Shown here: piece after piece, positions 49,095 through 59,225 of the stretch
Layout: every line of letters starts with the position of its first letter
Numbering within the stretch: position 1 is the first letter of the stretch
Assembly: GCA_947579665.1 (NCBI GenBank)
Contig: OX388351.1
Location: 58,040,939 to 58,104,938, forward strand
Source: Sympetrum striolatum
Taxonomy: Eukaryota > Arthropoda > Insecta > Odonata > Libellulidae
Length of the DNA: 64,000 nt
Reading direction: 5' to 3'
Made by a program: the position numbers and the translations under genes
The notes under the pieces: model-generated
What the model was told of the DNA's origin: nothing
The model's database searches: none
The model's input: only the letters and a program-made list of their open reading frames with translations

Positions 49095-49895
49095 TCATTT
49101 ACTACTTTTAAACAACCTAGAGCATTTTTTAGAGAACTGATGGATGTAAATTTTGGACAATGCACTCAGGAGATATCTGCAAAGTTTCTCCGCATGATGG
49201 CACTTCTTCAGCCACTGAACATCTAACCTTTCGGATGAAACTTTAGTCAATTTTGCCACAACTCCACTCTCGTAAACAATATTTGGAAGCACACGATTGC
49301 AAAACTGCATCATACTGCTGACCAACCAGCAAAGCTCATCCTTGGGATTTAAAAGATGGTGTGACTGATCCCCAATCACAAAATGCTCAGAGGAATCCTC
49401 ATCTGACACAAGGCACGATTTACAAGTATCGCAGGAGAACTTATCTACAGCCGCTTTGGCCAAAAATGCACTGACCCATACAACAGATTGAGCTTCATAA
49501 CTTGAAAGCGTTGGCTCTTCCCATGCCCATAATGTTTCTATTTCAGGAATGAAAATTTCGTCACTCTCATCCGTTTTTGTATTTTCAATGCTTTTGTAAA
49601 TATTACCAAGTAAGCCAAGGTTGGTCAACAAACATTCTTCATTTCCAGTCGTTGAGCTGTTGGATGATGAAAATATTTCTTCATTTAAGAGAAATATCTT
49701 GAGATCTGTCACAAACTGCAAACATGCTGGGTGGCCTCCATCATGCTTCAAAGCAGAGAAAATCTTTTTCATTGGGTTAAGATTCAGCCGGCTCAAATCA
49801 ATTGATTTTACATCAATTTTCTTTAAGCTTTCCCTTAGAGAAAGGCAAGCTTTCATGTTGCTAATCCAACCATCCTGAACTAAAGGACGCATAAT
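49095..49895 (-). CDS. THAP9-like exon 5, C-terminal domain
   Basis: Acceptor ctgtatttcag, phase 0, 801 bp to a stop. It carries RLNLNPMKKIFSALKHDGGH and PACLQFVTDLKIFLLNE, collinear with LNQDPLENxF...GxxNNPTCxQF of P-type transposases, then a Cys-containing C-terminal part (FSCDTCKSCL). The acidic D and E of the DPLE motif are N and K here. Confidence 0.88.
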   Translation of the reverse strand: MMRPLVQDGWISNMKACLSLRESLKKIDVKSIDLSRLNLNPMKKIFSALKHDGGHPACLQFVTDLKIFLLNEEIFSSSNSSTTGNEECLLTNLGLLGNIYKSIENTKTDESDEIFIPEIETLWAWEEPTLSSYEAQSVVWVSAFLAKAAVDKFSCDTCKSCLVSDEDSSEHFVIGDQSHHLLNPKDELCWLVSSMMQFCNRVLPNIVYESGVVAKLTKVSSERLDVQWLKKCHHAEKLCRYLLSALSKIYIHQFSKKCSRLFKSSK

Positions 49896-52800
49896 CTGAA
49901 ATACAGAGAAATTGAAACATCAAGAGAAGAATTCTTTTACCGGTAACACATTGGGGTATTATAGAGAGGGGCTTCATATGTATTTGATATCAAGTGTGAG
50001 ATTTCAATCAATAGGTTCCTAAGTTATGCTGAGCTTAACATACTTCTTTCATTTTCAGTTCAACGTTGGAGATATTTTTCTCATAGAAATGTTTTGAAAT
50101 TTCTCTCTTTACTCGGGATTTTTTAACTCTTATAAAATACATAACTCTAAAGCATGTTAAATTAATTAAGCTGCTCCCGAGTAAAAAAATGATTTAAAAT
50201 GGAATTAGGATGGGGACCGAACAAAGATGAGTAGATTAAAACAACTATTTGTAAACTCGGAGGCACACATTATCTTCCAAAAGTTCTATGAGAAGTCAGT
50301 CTCTCTCAAATCACTGTTTTTAGTAGTAATATACTGGTTTTATTACCATATTGATATCATCTCTGTAGGGAACATTTAGATGTAGGGGTTAGGAATCAAT
50401 TACAGCTTGGGAGTTGGTTGGAGGTTTACGGGAAAATTAAATTAAAATTTATTAATAAAGTACAAAATAAATTAAGGAAATCAGTATATTACATGTTACA
50501 ATACACATTTTGGAAAGCCTAATTTCTTGTGAAACTCTCAAGTAACCTTCCTTAATGTTAGTTTTTCTCATTTTCTCTCAGGATTTGCTATTTCAATTGC
50601 CCCTAAAATAAAAAAAACTTGAGAGAAAGATCTGTAATAATGCTGTATTTATCAGCGTTTAACACACTTTTTCCCGAGAAAATATAGACTTCATATTCAC
50701 ACTATGTGTTACACATGTATATTACGTTAGCAATGAAAATAACCATGAATTTAAGAAAATAAATTGTAAACATTATAAGTCCAATTTTAAGTTTAGCTAA
50801 AATATTTTACTCTTCTCTTCACCAGTTCAATGTTAGAATAATGAGCTGTAAAAGCAAACAGTTTGTACACTTGCTTAGCTGATTATTTAAACAGGTAGGG
50901 AGGTAAATCACTAACAAAATTTTGCTACAAGGTTCCTTACCACATTGCTATGAGGATCGACAAATTTCCATTCATCAATTGTTTTCAATGTCTCAGACCA
51001 AAACTTGAAGTGGTTGGAGGTTTCCGAAAGCAAAGAATGCATTTTATTTTTTTCCTTTGGGTGTTTCAGGTCATTGTTGAAACTAGAGTACAATTTGTCA
51101 ATTGTGGCTAACACCTTTGGAGTGGACATGGCATCCCATGGAACTGCAGTTCTTCCTGGAGCATCTATTCATAATGAAATATATTATTTTCAATGAACAC
51201 AGATGTATCACTCACGAGTTATATAACAATGCAAACAGAACAGAGAAAGAATCCAATCTAGGTAGTTAAAGTAAGATCACCCATCAAATAGCAATTGATT
51301 TAAAAACACAACTCGAGACAAAGACAGAATATTGCAGCTGACAGTTTGTTAGTAAAATTGTTTATATAAAACACTATTCATACATAACTGCTGTTCTATC
51401 TATGCTATGAGATCATTAACTGTAGGCACTAGCAATACTGGGACAACATGATTACTTTAGTAGATAGAGCCATCCAAATGAGCACTAGTTGTTAAATGAT
51501 AATTTAACTCTCAGCTACATTTCTATAGAAATTTTAAATACTTTAAAAAATGCTATTCTAAAAAATTGACAATTGCATGTGAGGTATGATATACAGTAGA
51601 ACCCCGGTAATCCGGACACTCGCTAATCCGGAACCCTCGGTAATCCGGACGGTCCATCGGGAGTTATGCAAACCCGCAACTTCTTCTTGTGAACATATAT
51701 ACACGCATATTAGTAACAAGAAACGAGAGGTGGACATACTATTTGAAAAATGTCTAATTGGCTGCAATGATGTGATGGAGAGCGAAGTAATCTGACGAAA
51801 TTATCAGAACAGTGCGGCAGAAGATGATGATGACGACGACGACCACCCTGTAAACTCCGTCAAAATTTCTCATTCTGAAGCTTTGGCGGCACTCAATACA
51901 TCATTAAAGTGGGCCGCGGAGCAAAATTTTGAAGCGCATTAAATTATGCTCTTTAGACGTTTTAGAGACACGTGCACTTGATTTAAAAATAAGAACGGAA
52001 GCGCAAAAGAAAAAACTGACTTTTTTGCTCGCTGATAAAATACATTCACTTTATATGTTGTAATACCTTCTGTAATATATACATGCATTATGTATGCAAT
52101 ATAATTTTTGAGAAAAAATGTTTTTTACATTAATTTTTAAAACCTCGCTAATCCGGAAACCCCGCTAATCCGGACGCCTATGTGCCTGAATTCGTCCGGA
52201 TTACCGAGGTTCTACTGTATGTGCATCCTATGATAACCATATTTTTATTGAACAGTCTGATTTTCCTCTTAACAGAACAGAATCAAACGTAATTAATTGT
52301 AAGACTGAAATCTATTCCACAGATTACATAAAAATATGAGCAACTAGAGAACTTTTTCTCTACTTTAACTATGATTTAACCGTGAAATTAAATCTGCTTT
52401 TCTTATAAAATTAAACAGGTCAACTATACAAACCAGTAGATGCATAAATGTAAGTAGCTGACGCCATTCTGTAGCTCAACACATCTTCTGCCAAGTCAAT
52501 TCTACTGCTCATCTCTCCTTGTGGATGCAAATGATCTTTGGTGAGCTTCTCCACCAACTTGAATTCTTCCTCCTGCTCCCTCTCAAACACTTTTTCAATG
52601 TGCTTCCACTTAGCTACTTTTCCATGCCAATGTATGTGATACTGCCTGAAGTTGTCACGAAATGATCTCAGTAATGAAGGAGGGTCAAATATTGTCACAA
52701 TCTTTTCATTCCCTAGTTGCATTAAAGAACTTTTACTTTCCACTGTGAGATATGACTGCAAGGGAGCAACACTTTCGGCATGTTTGTCACATACTATTGC

Positions 52801-54515
52801 CAAGATCTTCATACCAATTTCATGCACAGATTCAATTACTTCACCCAAAATCCTAGTCAATATGACAGTGGGAGTTGTCTTGTGACAGAAATAATAAGCG
52901 ATTGGTTGATACCAGTTCTTTGTAACTCCTCTGAGAATAAAAAACAATGCATAACTTGCAGACATTTTGCTTTGCCCGTGAATACCCAAATCCTCAAAGC
53001 CAATTATCTTATCGATTCCTGGCTGATGATGAAGTCCAGGTTCTAAGGGAAACTCATCAAACAAGAGGTAGCAATATTTGTCTTTAGTCTTCTTAATTTT
53101 CTTCACCCTATCTGCTATACTTTGGAACATGATGTTGTTGACACCTGTGTTGATGTCAAAGGCATTGAGGACCTGCCTTAGCTCCTTCCGAGGAGGCAAT
53201 GCTAAAATTTTTTCCAGTATGATGTAAAGTTTTGGACTGTCCCTATTGATTGACAAAGCTTTAACTTTTTCCTCTGTCGTCCAATAATGCTTATATTCAG
53301 ACGGTTCATCTGGAGAAAACTGCTCAGCAAATAGGTATGCAGCAGTTTGCGACAAGGACTTCTCCAGCTTTTGAGCCTTCATTGACTGACATATGTATCT
53401 TATACCTTCTATACTTTTGTAGCACTTGGTGCATTTTTGTAGGAAATCATACATGGCATTTTGTTTGGAATTGAGTTCCTTGTACAAACTCTCATTTTTG
53501 GCAGATATCTGAATGATGTTACTGTGTTTCAGTTCCCAAAATAATGACCGAATATCACGATCCTGTGATACCTTTTCTTCTTCAATGTCATATGAATAAT
53601 TTACTACTTTGCCGAAATCAAAACTGTCCCCTGTAAAACCAAGAAAAGATGATTTAGCGATTGTAGCGACAGCATGAGCTAGACTGTGGAGGGCATACCA
53701 CTAAAGTCACTAACCTCTTAAATCTCTCAATGTCAGCTTATGAGGATTCACTAGCTCTCTTTCCAAACTGGACATTGTGTTATTTCCTGAAACATAATAA
53801 ACATTATAATTTGAATTACCTAATTTTTTCAAATATTAGAAGAAATGTCATGGAAAGCATATTAAAGCAATAAGATCAAAATAAGAATTTAAAGATTATG
53901 AATTGATTAAGAGTCCTGGCAGCTAGTGTGCTTTCTTTATGTCGATTTTTAAGCACTGTCTTTTTTACAATCTATATCACCAATTCTTACCTGATACGCC
54001 TAAACTGTTTTTACCCATTTCTTTGACAGGGGTGTAGGCAGCTCCTGGGAATTGAAATATATAAAGTGGCTGACTGTGTGAAACTAGAAATTTACCAAAT
54101 TTCGTATGAGGAAATGAAAACGTAAAGCTTAAAAGTTAAACGTGTCTGACATTTAAATGAGATTTCTGGAGAAAGTAACTAGAGATTGGAGCAAAATTGA
54201 GTGTTATTGCCAGAGATTTGCGTTAATATTTTTCACTGTCTCACCTTTTACACCTGCGACTCTGTCCAATAGAGTTGGAATAGCATTCCACTTTAGCTTT
54301 TGCTCGGAAGGACTAGAAAATTGATTGCGCTCGAAATGGTCAGAACAAATCCGCAAGTCTTCCAATTTATCAGTCTTTTCTCCCTCTAATTTAGCATTAT
54401 GTATAAGTTTAAGCCACATAATTGCCAAATTAGGATCTTTGGGAAATTTATGAAAGGTTACATTTGGATTAGACGATGCAGAATTTTTACAATTCAAAAC
54501 CCCACAGGTATACAT
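49095..54515 (-). CDS. THAP9/P-element transposase-like protein, five exons, intact frame, catalytic Glu lost
   Basis: Exons on the - strand: 54515-54245, 53786-53715, 53630-52434, 51164-50941, 49895-49095. All have GT/AG borders with phases 1, 1, 1, 0, giving 2565 nt and 854 residues with no stop. Residues 1-88 are a THAP zinc finger: C4, C9, W34, C57, H60 and AIPT at 78-81. The RNase H-like core has LLFDEF (D306), IVCDKH (D396) and FDPPSLLRSFRDNF, as in P-element/THAP9 transposases. At the D-x-x-E position, where the family has LNQDPLEN, this protein has LNLNPMKK (N628, K631), so the catalytic acid appears lost. An intact long frame without a catalytic residue suggests a domesticated DNA-binding protein. 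Human THAP9 is about 900 residues. I found no flanking P-type TIRs. Confidence 0.88.
50941..51164 (-). CDS. THAP9-like exon 4
   Basis: Acceptor attatgaatag, donor gtaagg, phases 1 and 0. It encodes DAPGRTAVPWDAMSTPKVLA and FNNDLKHPKEKNKMHSLLSE, matching the P-element segment just after the catalytic Asp region, part of the insertion domain of the family. Confidence 0.85.
51594..52217 (+). mobile_element. 624-bp Tigger/pogo deletion derivative
   Basis: TIRs CAGTAGAACCCCGGTAATCC and the complement GATTACCGAGGTTCTACTG, TA on both sides (51592-51593 and 52218-52219). Subterminal repeats of taatccgga occur at both ends. The interior keeps the 3' end of a transposase on the + strand: DDDDDDDHPVNSVKISHSEA, ALAALNTSLKWAAEQNFEAH and IMLFRRFRDTC, typical of the C-terminal tail of jerky/Tigger proteins. 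It is a different family from the two 3.2-kb Tigger copies. Confidence 0.88.
52434..53630 (-). CDS. THAP9-like exon 3, RNase H-like core
   Basis: Acceptor ggttttacag, donor gtttgt, phases 1 and 1, 1197 bp. It starts DSFDFGKVVNYSYD and continues through YLLFDEFPLEPGL, GFEDLG, LFFILRGVTKNWYQPIAYYF, KILAIVCDKHAESV and FDPPSLLRSFRDNFRQYHI, the hallmark order of Tnp_P_element domains. Confidence 0.93.
53715..53786 (-). CDS. THAP9-like exon 2 (72 bp)
   Basis: Acceptor attatgtttcag, donor gttagt, phases 1 and 1. It encodes NNTMSSLERELVNPHKLTLR and DLR. Recognised only from splice sites and phase; it is too short to stand out as an open frame. Confidence 0.75.
53787..54244. other. Intron 1 of the THAP9-like gene
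   Basis: 458 bp with a donor on the - strand at 54244-54241 and an acceptor just before 53786. No element recognised. Confidence 0.6.
54245..54515 (-). CDS. THAP9-like exon 1, THAP zinc finger
   Basis: Starts at ATG 54515 (MYTCGVLNC) and contains the full THAP C2CH signature, spaced C-x4-C, W, C-x2-H (CSDHF), then WNAIPTLL. The donor is gtgaga after GVKG, phase 1. THAP domains bind DNA sequence-specifically. An AG (ttcatag) about 23 bases upstream of the ATG may be the acceptor of a 5' UTR intron. Confidence 0.9.
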
Positions 54516-54899
54516 CGTAAACGCTCCTTCACCAATCTATGAAATTCATTAAGGCGCAAGGATTATCAGAATGTTTGTGCAGCAGATTCCCTTTTAAATC
54601 AAAACATATTTCTGACCGGCAATAATTCCATGAAAATTAAATGATAGATGCTGTTTCTCAAAATATCTCGAACTGAAGAAAATTGGACAACCTTACGGAT
54701 GCTGTTATAAACTTTCGTATATCCTCACGTAAACATTCTTCATTTAGTTCTTAGCATCACACTTTAGAACGAATTAATATTATTGTCACTAGAACAACAA
54801 GGAACTTTTAATACCTTAATGTACATGAAAAATGTAAAGAATCAGTTATTTACGAACATGGAATCTAACACTGCGGAAGGAACCGGTATTTTAACTTCT

Positions 54900-55010
54900 A
54901 TAAGTTGCCAGCAGTTTTCGTAACAAAGGAATGCCATTGAGCGGCGTTGGCGTTGGCGGGTGAAGGTGAATTAGTTCCGCGCCGAGCGACCGTAGGGAGT
55001 ATACCAATAT
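54900..55010. promoter_or_regulatory. CpG-dense stretch, candidate bidirectional promoter
   Basis: Nine CpGs fall in about 53 bp (54941-54993: gcggcgttggcgttggcggg and ccgcgccgagcgaccg) in a region otherwise near 35% GC. It lies about 0.4 kb upstream of the THAP9-like ATG (- strand) and about 0.13 kb upstream of a + strand ATG with a splice donor (55125). No TATA box is evident at a fixed distance. The promoter role is inferred. Confidence 0.45.
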
Positions 55011-55124
55011 TCGAAAGCTTATTACCATGGATTATTGAGTTCTCTCAGTTACCCTTACTTACTTAAATTTCTTAAGTGTAAGTACTTTAATACTTCCCTG
55101 CAGTTGAAAAATATCAGCTGGAAA

Positions 55125-55142
55125 ATGTCAGGTGTAAAGGAG
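55125..55142 (+). CDS. Candidate first coding exon of a divergent + strand gene
   Basis: ATG in context ggaaaatgtc, encoding MSGVKE, directly followed by a strong donor gtaagt in phase 0. A possible 5' UTR acceptor (ttccctgcag) ends at 55103. It lies on the other side of the CpG stretch from the THAP9-like gene. No downstream exon is recognised in the window, so this rests on position and splice signals only. Confidence 0.3.
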
Positions 55143-55433
55143 GTAAGTAATTAGTCTTTTCTACGTAGCACGTGTTTCAATATTAGTCAAAATTCATCAC
55201 TGCATGCATTAAATATAATAACGTGGTAGTCGCTGGGTTTATTGTAATTGAGGTGAATAGTAATAGCTTTAACGGAAAGAAATATATCTTATTAAAGTTT
55301 AAAATATTTTGCTAAAGGGAGTTACGAATTTGGGTGCTAGAATATGCGGTATAATTTATGTGATCTAGAATTTATCCGAAATGTTTGAAAACTTATTTGC
55401 ATAGCTAATTGAAAAGAATTAATAATTCACATC

Positions 55434-55556
55434 GGGCTCCCGGATAGCCATGTGGGCAGTGCTTACGGCTTTGGTGAAAGTGGTTCCAGATTCGATGCCC
55501 AAGTCCGGAGTGACCCAAGATGTAGAAGCACTTTTAACAATACTACTACTAGAGAA
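55434..55556 (+). mobile_element. tRNA-derived SINE, 123 bp
   Basis: Starts gggctcccggatagccatgt (A-box-like TAGCCATGTGG), has B-box-like GATTCGATGCCC and a 3' end aacaatactactact. Flanked by 7-bp duplications tcacatc (55427-55433 and 55557-55563). Same family as 9446-9571. Short open frames here are translations of the SINE. Confidence 0.85.
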
Positions 55557-56042
55557 TCACATCTTTACGAGTTCTATGATCCTAAATACCGTATTTTCCG
55601 GCGTGGAGGACGCACCCCAGTTTTGGAAGGACTATGTTGGAGAAAAAGTTTCGTTTGGATGAAAAACTAAGGGAATTATGCAGGTGATTCATGTTGGAAA
55701 CACCTATTTCGCGAATTGATAACTGTTTTCTTACGCATTTTACCGCATTAAAATCACGCGATTTCGCATCGTTTTAATACGGTAAAGATTCGGTAAATGT
55801 GTAGTGTAGATAACCTTCCTCTAATACTAGCATCGACTCAAGAAAAACGTAACCTTTGGCGTCAAAGACGCATTGTAATTTTGAGAGACTTATTTCAGGT
55901 ATAAAAACCGCGTCTTCGACGCCAGAAAATACGATACATTTAGTTGTGAAAGGAATGGGGACATTTCGTTCTGGAGAATTGTTCCATTCGTTATTCTGTT
56001 ATAAATTTATTATGGAACTCCATTCAGTATCGATGTCTCTAG

Positions 56043-56090
56043 GGGCTCTCAGGTAGCCATGTGGACAGCGCGTTTGGCTTTAGATTTAAA
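56043..56090 (+). mobile_element. SINE 5' fragment
   Basis: ggggctctcaggtagccatg then tggacagcgcgtttggcttt matches the first 45 or so bases of the SINE at 9446-9571. The B box and tail are absent. Confidence 0.7.
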
Positions 56091-56593
56091 TGTACGAGTA
56101 CAATGTTCTCACGCAACACCTCTTTAGTCAATTTCTTATCTTCTTTAGCAGCATTTATCCGACTCTTTTTGTACACAGATTCAGCCGTATTTTCAATCTG
56201 TTTTACAATTGAATTGTATGCACTCAGCTCAACACAGTGGTGTAATTCCATCTGCACAATTTTTTTGCGGACCATTTAGTACAATGCCAAGCAGTATCAG
56301 GGTAATAATCAATCTTGTATTTATTTCGTAAATAGAAATCATCCTTTCATATCATCGGGCACTTGAACAGAATTTATCACAAGGGAACATTTCGTGATTT
56401 AAATGATTATCATATATTCCCAAAGATTGGCAATGAGCAAAATGTAAGGGTTTGTTTAGAATGAAAAAAAAATCATATCTATCTGATTTGACATAGTTCC
56501 ATCTAAGGGTTTTTTCTTAAAACATTGAATTTAGTTTTAGTATAAATTTAAATCAGATTTAGCCTTTAATAATTTTGTAATTTGCAAAAAGGG

Positions 56594-57493
56594 TTACCTG
56601 TCTTGTACTAGAAGACCTTCCCCATAACAAAAATCAACCAATCTAACGATGTCTCCAATTAATTGTTCTTTCTTTATTTCAGAAATGTGCAACCATGAAG
56701 GGTGATCCGTACGAAGGGAAATAAACCCTGCAAGATATGCCACAGCTTGGCTGTCATCCATAGCTTGGCTATCATTCACAGCTTGCGCAGAATAAGTCTC
56801 ATTACTTGCCTGATCCAGGAAATCACTCATGCCTTCATGAGAATAGGCAGGAGAGTCACATTCCTCATTGCTAACAGTTTGCAGAAACTGACATAAATTG
56901 TTCAGAGGGAAGCAATCATCCTCATCGCAGTTACTCAATGTCTTGAATGGTAAGGCCATGTTGTTAATAATGCTGGTCTTTAGAGCAGCTGTGAATTGGA
57001 AGCAGGTTGGATTGCTGTTAGTGATTCCATGTTGCCTTATGCAACAGAATGCATTTTCCAGTGGATCTTGGTTTAAGGCTTTCAAGTTGAAAAACCGGAA
57101 ACCAACTTTCTGAAGTCTGTTCCATAAGAACATAACAGACCTGAGAGTCACTTGCCACCCATTTATGAAACTGAACATGTCAGTTTTGTCTTTCCCAGTT
57201 TCCAGGTCTATCAGCTTCCAGTTTCCCATTGTTTTAGGATGGTCTGCCACATTTTCATGTGGGAAGTTTTCCAACAATGCACATCTATAAATTTTGTATT
57301 CTTGGGCATTTCGGTTGCAGCTATTCAATTGCAAATTTGCAAAAGTAAACCTCGTGCCTCTGCGGATCTTGCAGCTTTTTCTAAAATAATTTTGTGAAGT
57401 AGCTTTTATATTACAGAGAATAATTCTATTACTGCAATACAAGCTGTTCAAAACAATTCTTTTGAGTTCGATGCGTTGCTTTTTGGGGCGCAT
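56594..57493 (-). pseudogene. Second P-element-like transposase, C-terminal half
   Basis: A 299-codon open frame with KTMGNWKLID, SFINGWQVTLRSVMFLWNRL, FNLKALNQDPLENAFCCIRQ, then HGITNSNPTCFQFTAALKTS and AVAYLAGFI. This is the C-terminal core of P-element/THAP9 transposases, with the D-x-x-E motif intact (QDPLEN). It ends at a donor-like gtaacc after LLVQDR, so a further exon may have existed. The THAP domain and first two catalytic aspartates are not visible upstream, so the gene is partial. It is clearly different in sequence from the THAP9-like gene 5 kb to the left. Retroposed or decayed status is uncertain. Confidence 0.8.
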
Positions 57494-57720
57494 TTGATGT
57501 TGGATTTTGGTGACTTTTCATCAGAAATGCAGTTGGTAGAGTCGTTGCTGGGAGCCCTGGGATTCTTCCTCTCTTTACTTTTTATAGGACTATACCTTTT
57601 AGGGGTGCGTTTCCTCCTCTTACAGTTGGGTTCATTTCTTTCCGATGATGAAATCTCCTCTGTAGAGGTCTCTAAAAATATTCTGAGCTTTTCACCCGCT
57701 CGTGCATAAGTATCTGCCAA
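57448..57720 (-). CDS. Unidentified basic ORF, 90 codons
   Basis: Highly charged, with KRRKRTPKRYSP and a Ser/Asn/Lys-rich end; no domain recognised. A possible acceptor (ttggcag) lies just before ADTYARAGEKLRIF, so this may be an exon. It overlaps the 5' end of the second P-like frame in another frame. Basic KRRxxPxRYSP linkers occur in several transposon-derived arthropod proteins, but I cannot assign it. Confidence 0.35.
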   Translation of the reverse strand: MADTYARAGEKLRIFLETSTEEISSSERNEPNCKRRKRTPKRYSPIKSKERKNPRAPSNDSTNCISDEKSPKSNIKCAPKSNASNSKELF

Positions 57721-58413
57721 TCGATATCAAAACATTAATTATAGCATTATCCTTCTAGGCTGTCATATGACCACTAGGAATTCATTAATACTTCTCTGAT
57801 ATTTTAAGTGAATGAGTTAAACGAACTAGCTACTCTATGCAATATCATCATAATACCTTCTTGAACTACCATAAATTTTACAAATATCCTCCATGTGCCA
57901 TGTGTCTTCTGGAGTGGTACATAGGCGCACATCCCTTTCAAACTCTGCTATTTTCACCATAATTATAATTAGGCCAATAGCACTGTTTCTTATCACTACT
58001 AATCCAGTTTGTGGGAATTATTTCCAGAAAATTCTGTTTATCTTTTCCCCCAGGAAACGAAACTATAACATATTTTTTCAGCAACTCCATCTCTTGTATT
58101 GCTGCAACTACTTCTGCTTACTAAGGAGCAAGAAGGGTAAATATAAAATTCAGTACATAAATAATTTAGAACATAGTCAGTTAGTAGAAAAAAAAATCTA
58201 ATCATTCTAGAAAAAACAGGAAAAACTATATTATATTTCATTAAACTACTACAACTACTATACATACTACATTAAATGACAAAACATTGTATTTCAATTC
58301 AATCACTCAATGTATCTCCCCCCCAGCAAGAAAAGGCAGGGTGGCAGTTAATTAGATTGTAAAATGACTGTTACATGCACTCCACTCACACCAATCAAAA
58401 TGTGAAGTGATAT
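57721..58413. other. Spacer, nothing recognised
   Basis: AT-rich stretch with short open frames on both strands that show no domain pattern. Confidence 0.45.
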
Positions 58414-58761
58414 TCACTCATCGTCACTGTGAAGAAGAGGCAACACTACCATTTCGGAACTCCTGTTTTTATACTGAGCACATTTATATTTCACCATTTC
58501 AGCATTAACTTCACACAGAGGACCAAGTTCACTGACACAGCAGGTATTTAAAAGTCTAGAATTCAGGCTCTTGATTCTTGTAAATGAACGTCCAACAAGG
58601 GTTATCTTTTGAGTTTCTCTATTCTGCAGAATATTTTCCACAAAGAAAACAGTGCCATCACTTAGCATAACACAGTTATTAGGTTCTTTGGTTCGTAATT
58701 CATAGACTAGTGCAGTAAATGAGAAATTGGATGGAATCTGAACCAGACACAGTAGGCCCAT
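58414..58761 (-). CDS. Unidentified ORF, 115 codons, probably exon of a transposon-related gene
   Basis: Encodes NNCVMLSDGTVFFVENILQN then KITLVGRSFTRIKSL and ends VVLPLLHSDDE with a stop. The pattern (DGT-x-x-FVENI, L-x-G-x-x-F, LPLLH at the C-terminus) resembles tails of proteins I associate with mobile-element-derived genes, but I cannot name the family. Its protein-like composition and clear stop suggest a genuine or recently functional coding exon. Confidence 0.4.
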   Translation of the reverse strand: MGLLCLVQIPSNFSFTALVYELRTKEPNNCVMLSDGTVFFVENILQNRETQKITLVGRSFTRIKSLNSRLLNTCCVSELGPLCEVNAEMVKYKCAQYKNRSSEMVVLPLLHSDDE

Positions 58762-59225
58762 GATGATGTGGTTTCCTTACTTTTGGCATTCCAAGTGATA
58801 CTTTTCTTCCCTGGTTATCATCATTAGACAGGATCTCTTAGTGTCTGTTGGCAGTTTGAACTAAGGCATCACTTGGAGATCAAACTATAGTCTCAATTCT
58901 CCCCTAAAATGATTCATATCTAAAGGCACCAAAATTGTCCAACTTACCATACCTTCTTACATCATCACAAATGTGTAAAAGGCAGTGTACATTCCTGACC
59001 ATGTTTTCCTTACCATAGTGCACTTGAAAGAGTTTTACAAATTGATTTAATCATTTTTCAGAATAATCAATATGACTTGAAGTTTAAACAACATTTGAGG
59101 CTAATATCCTTGAAGCAACATGCAGAAGCAGAAAATGCTTTTATAGTTCTTTCCTGAGGAAGGCTTTTAAAACCAAAGGCCCTGTGTACAATAAAAACTG
59201 ACGCAGTTCAGTTGCTTTAAATTTG
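58762..59225. other. Spacer, nothing recognised
   Basis: No element or exon seen. Confidence 0.45.

Larger units (their letters stand above)
49896..52433. other. Introns 3 and 4 of the THAP9-like gene
   Basis: Intron 4 (49896-50940) is AT-rich and plain. Intron 3 (51165-52433) carries the 624-bp Tigger derivative at 51594-52217; the rest is plain. Confidence 0.55.
55143..56593. other. Interval with SINE pieces and unclassified repeat sequence
   Basis: Contains the SINE 55434-55556, a stretch gtattttccggcgtggagga then cgcaccccagttttgg (55590-55626) that resembles ends of short DNA elements, a SINE 5' fragment at 56043-56090, and a 78-codon - strand open frame (56039-56275) of unknown origin (KSRINAAKEDKKLTKEVL), part of which is the SINE. 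Confidence 0.45.

Noticed and set aside
55450..55670. Two overlapping 70-codon ORFs
   Set aside because: They translate the tRNA-derived SINE and its flank.
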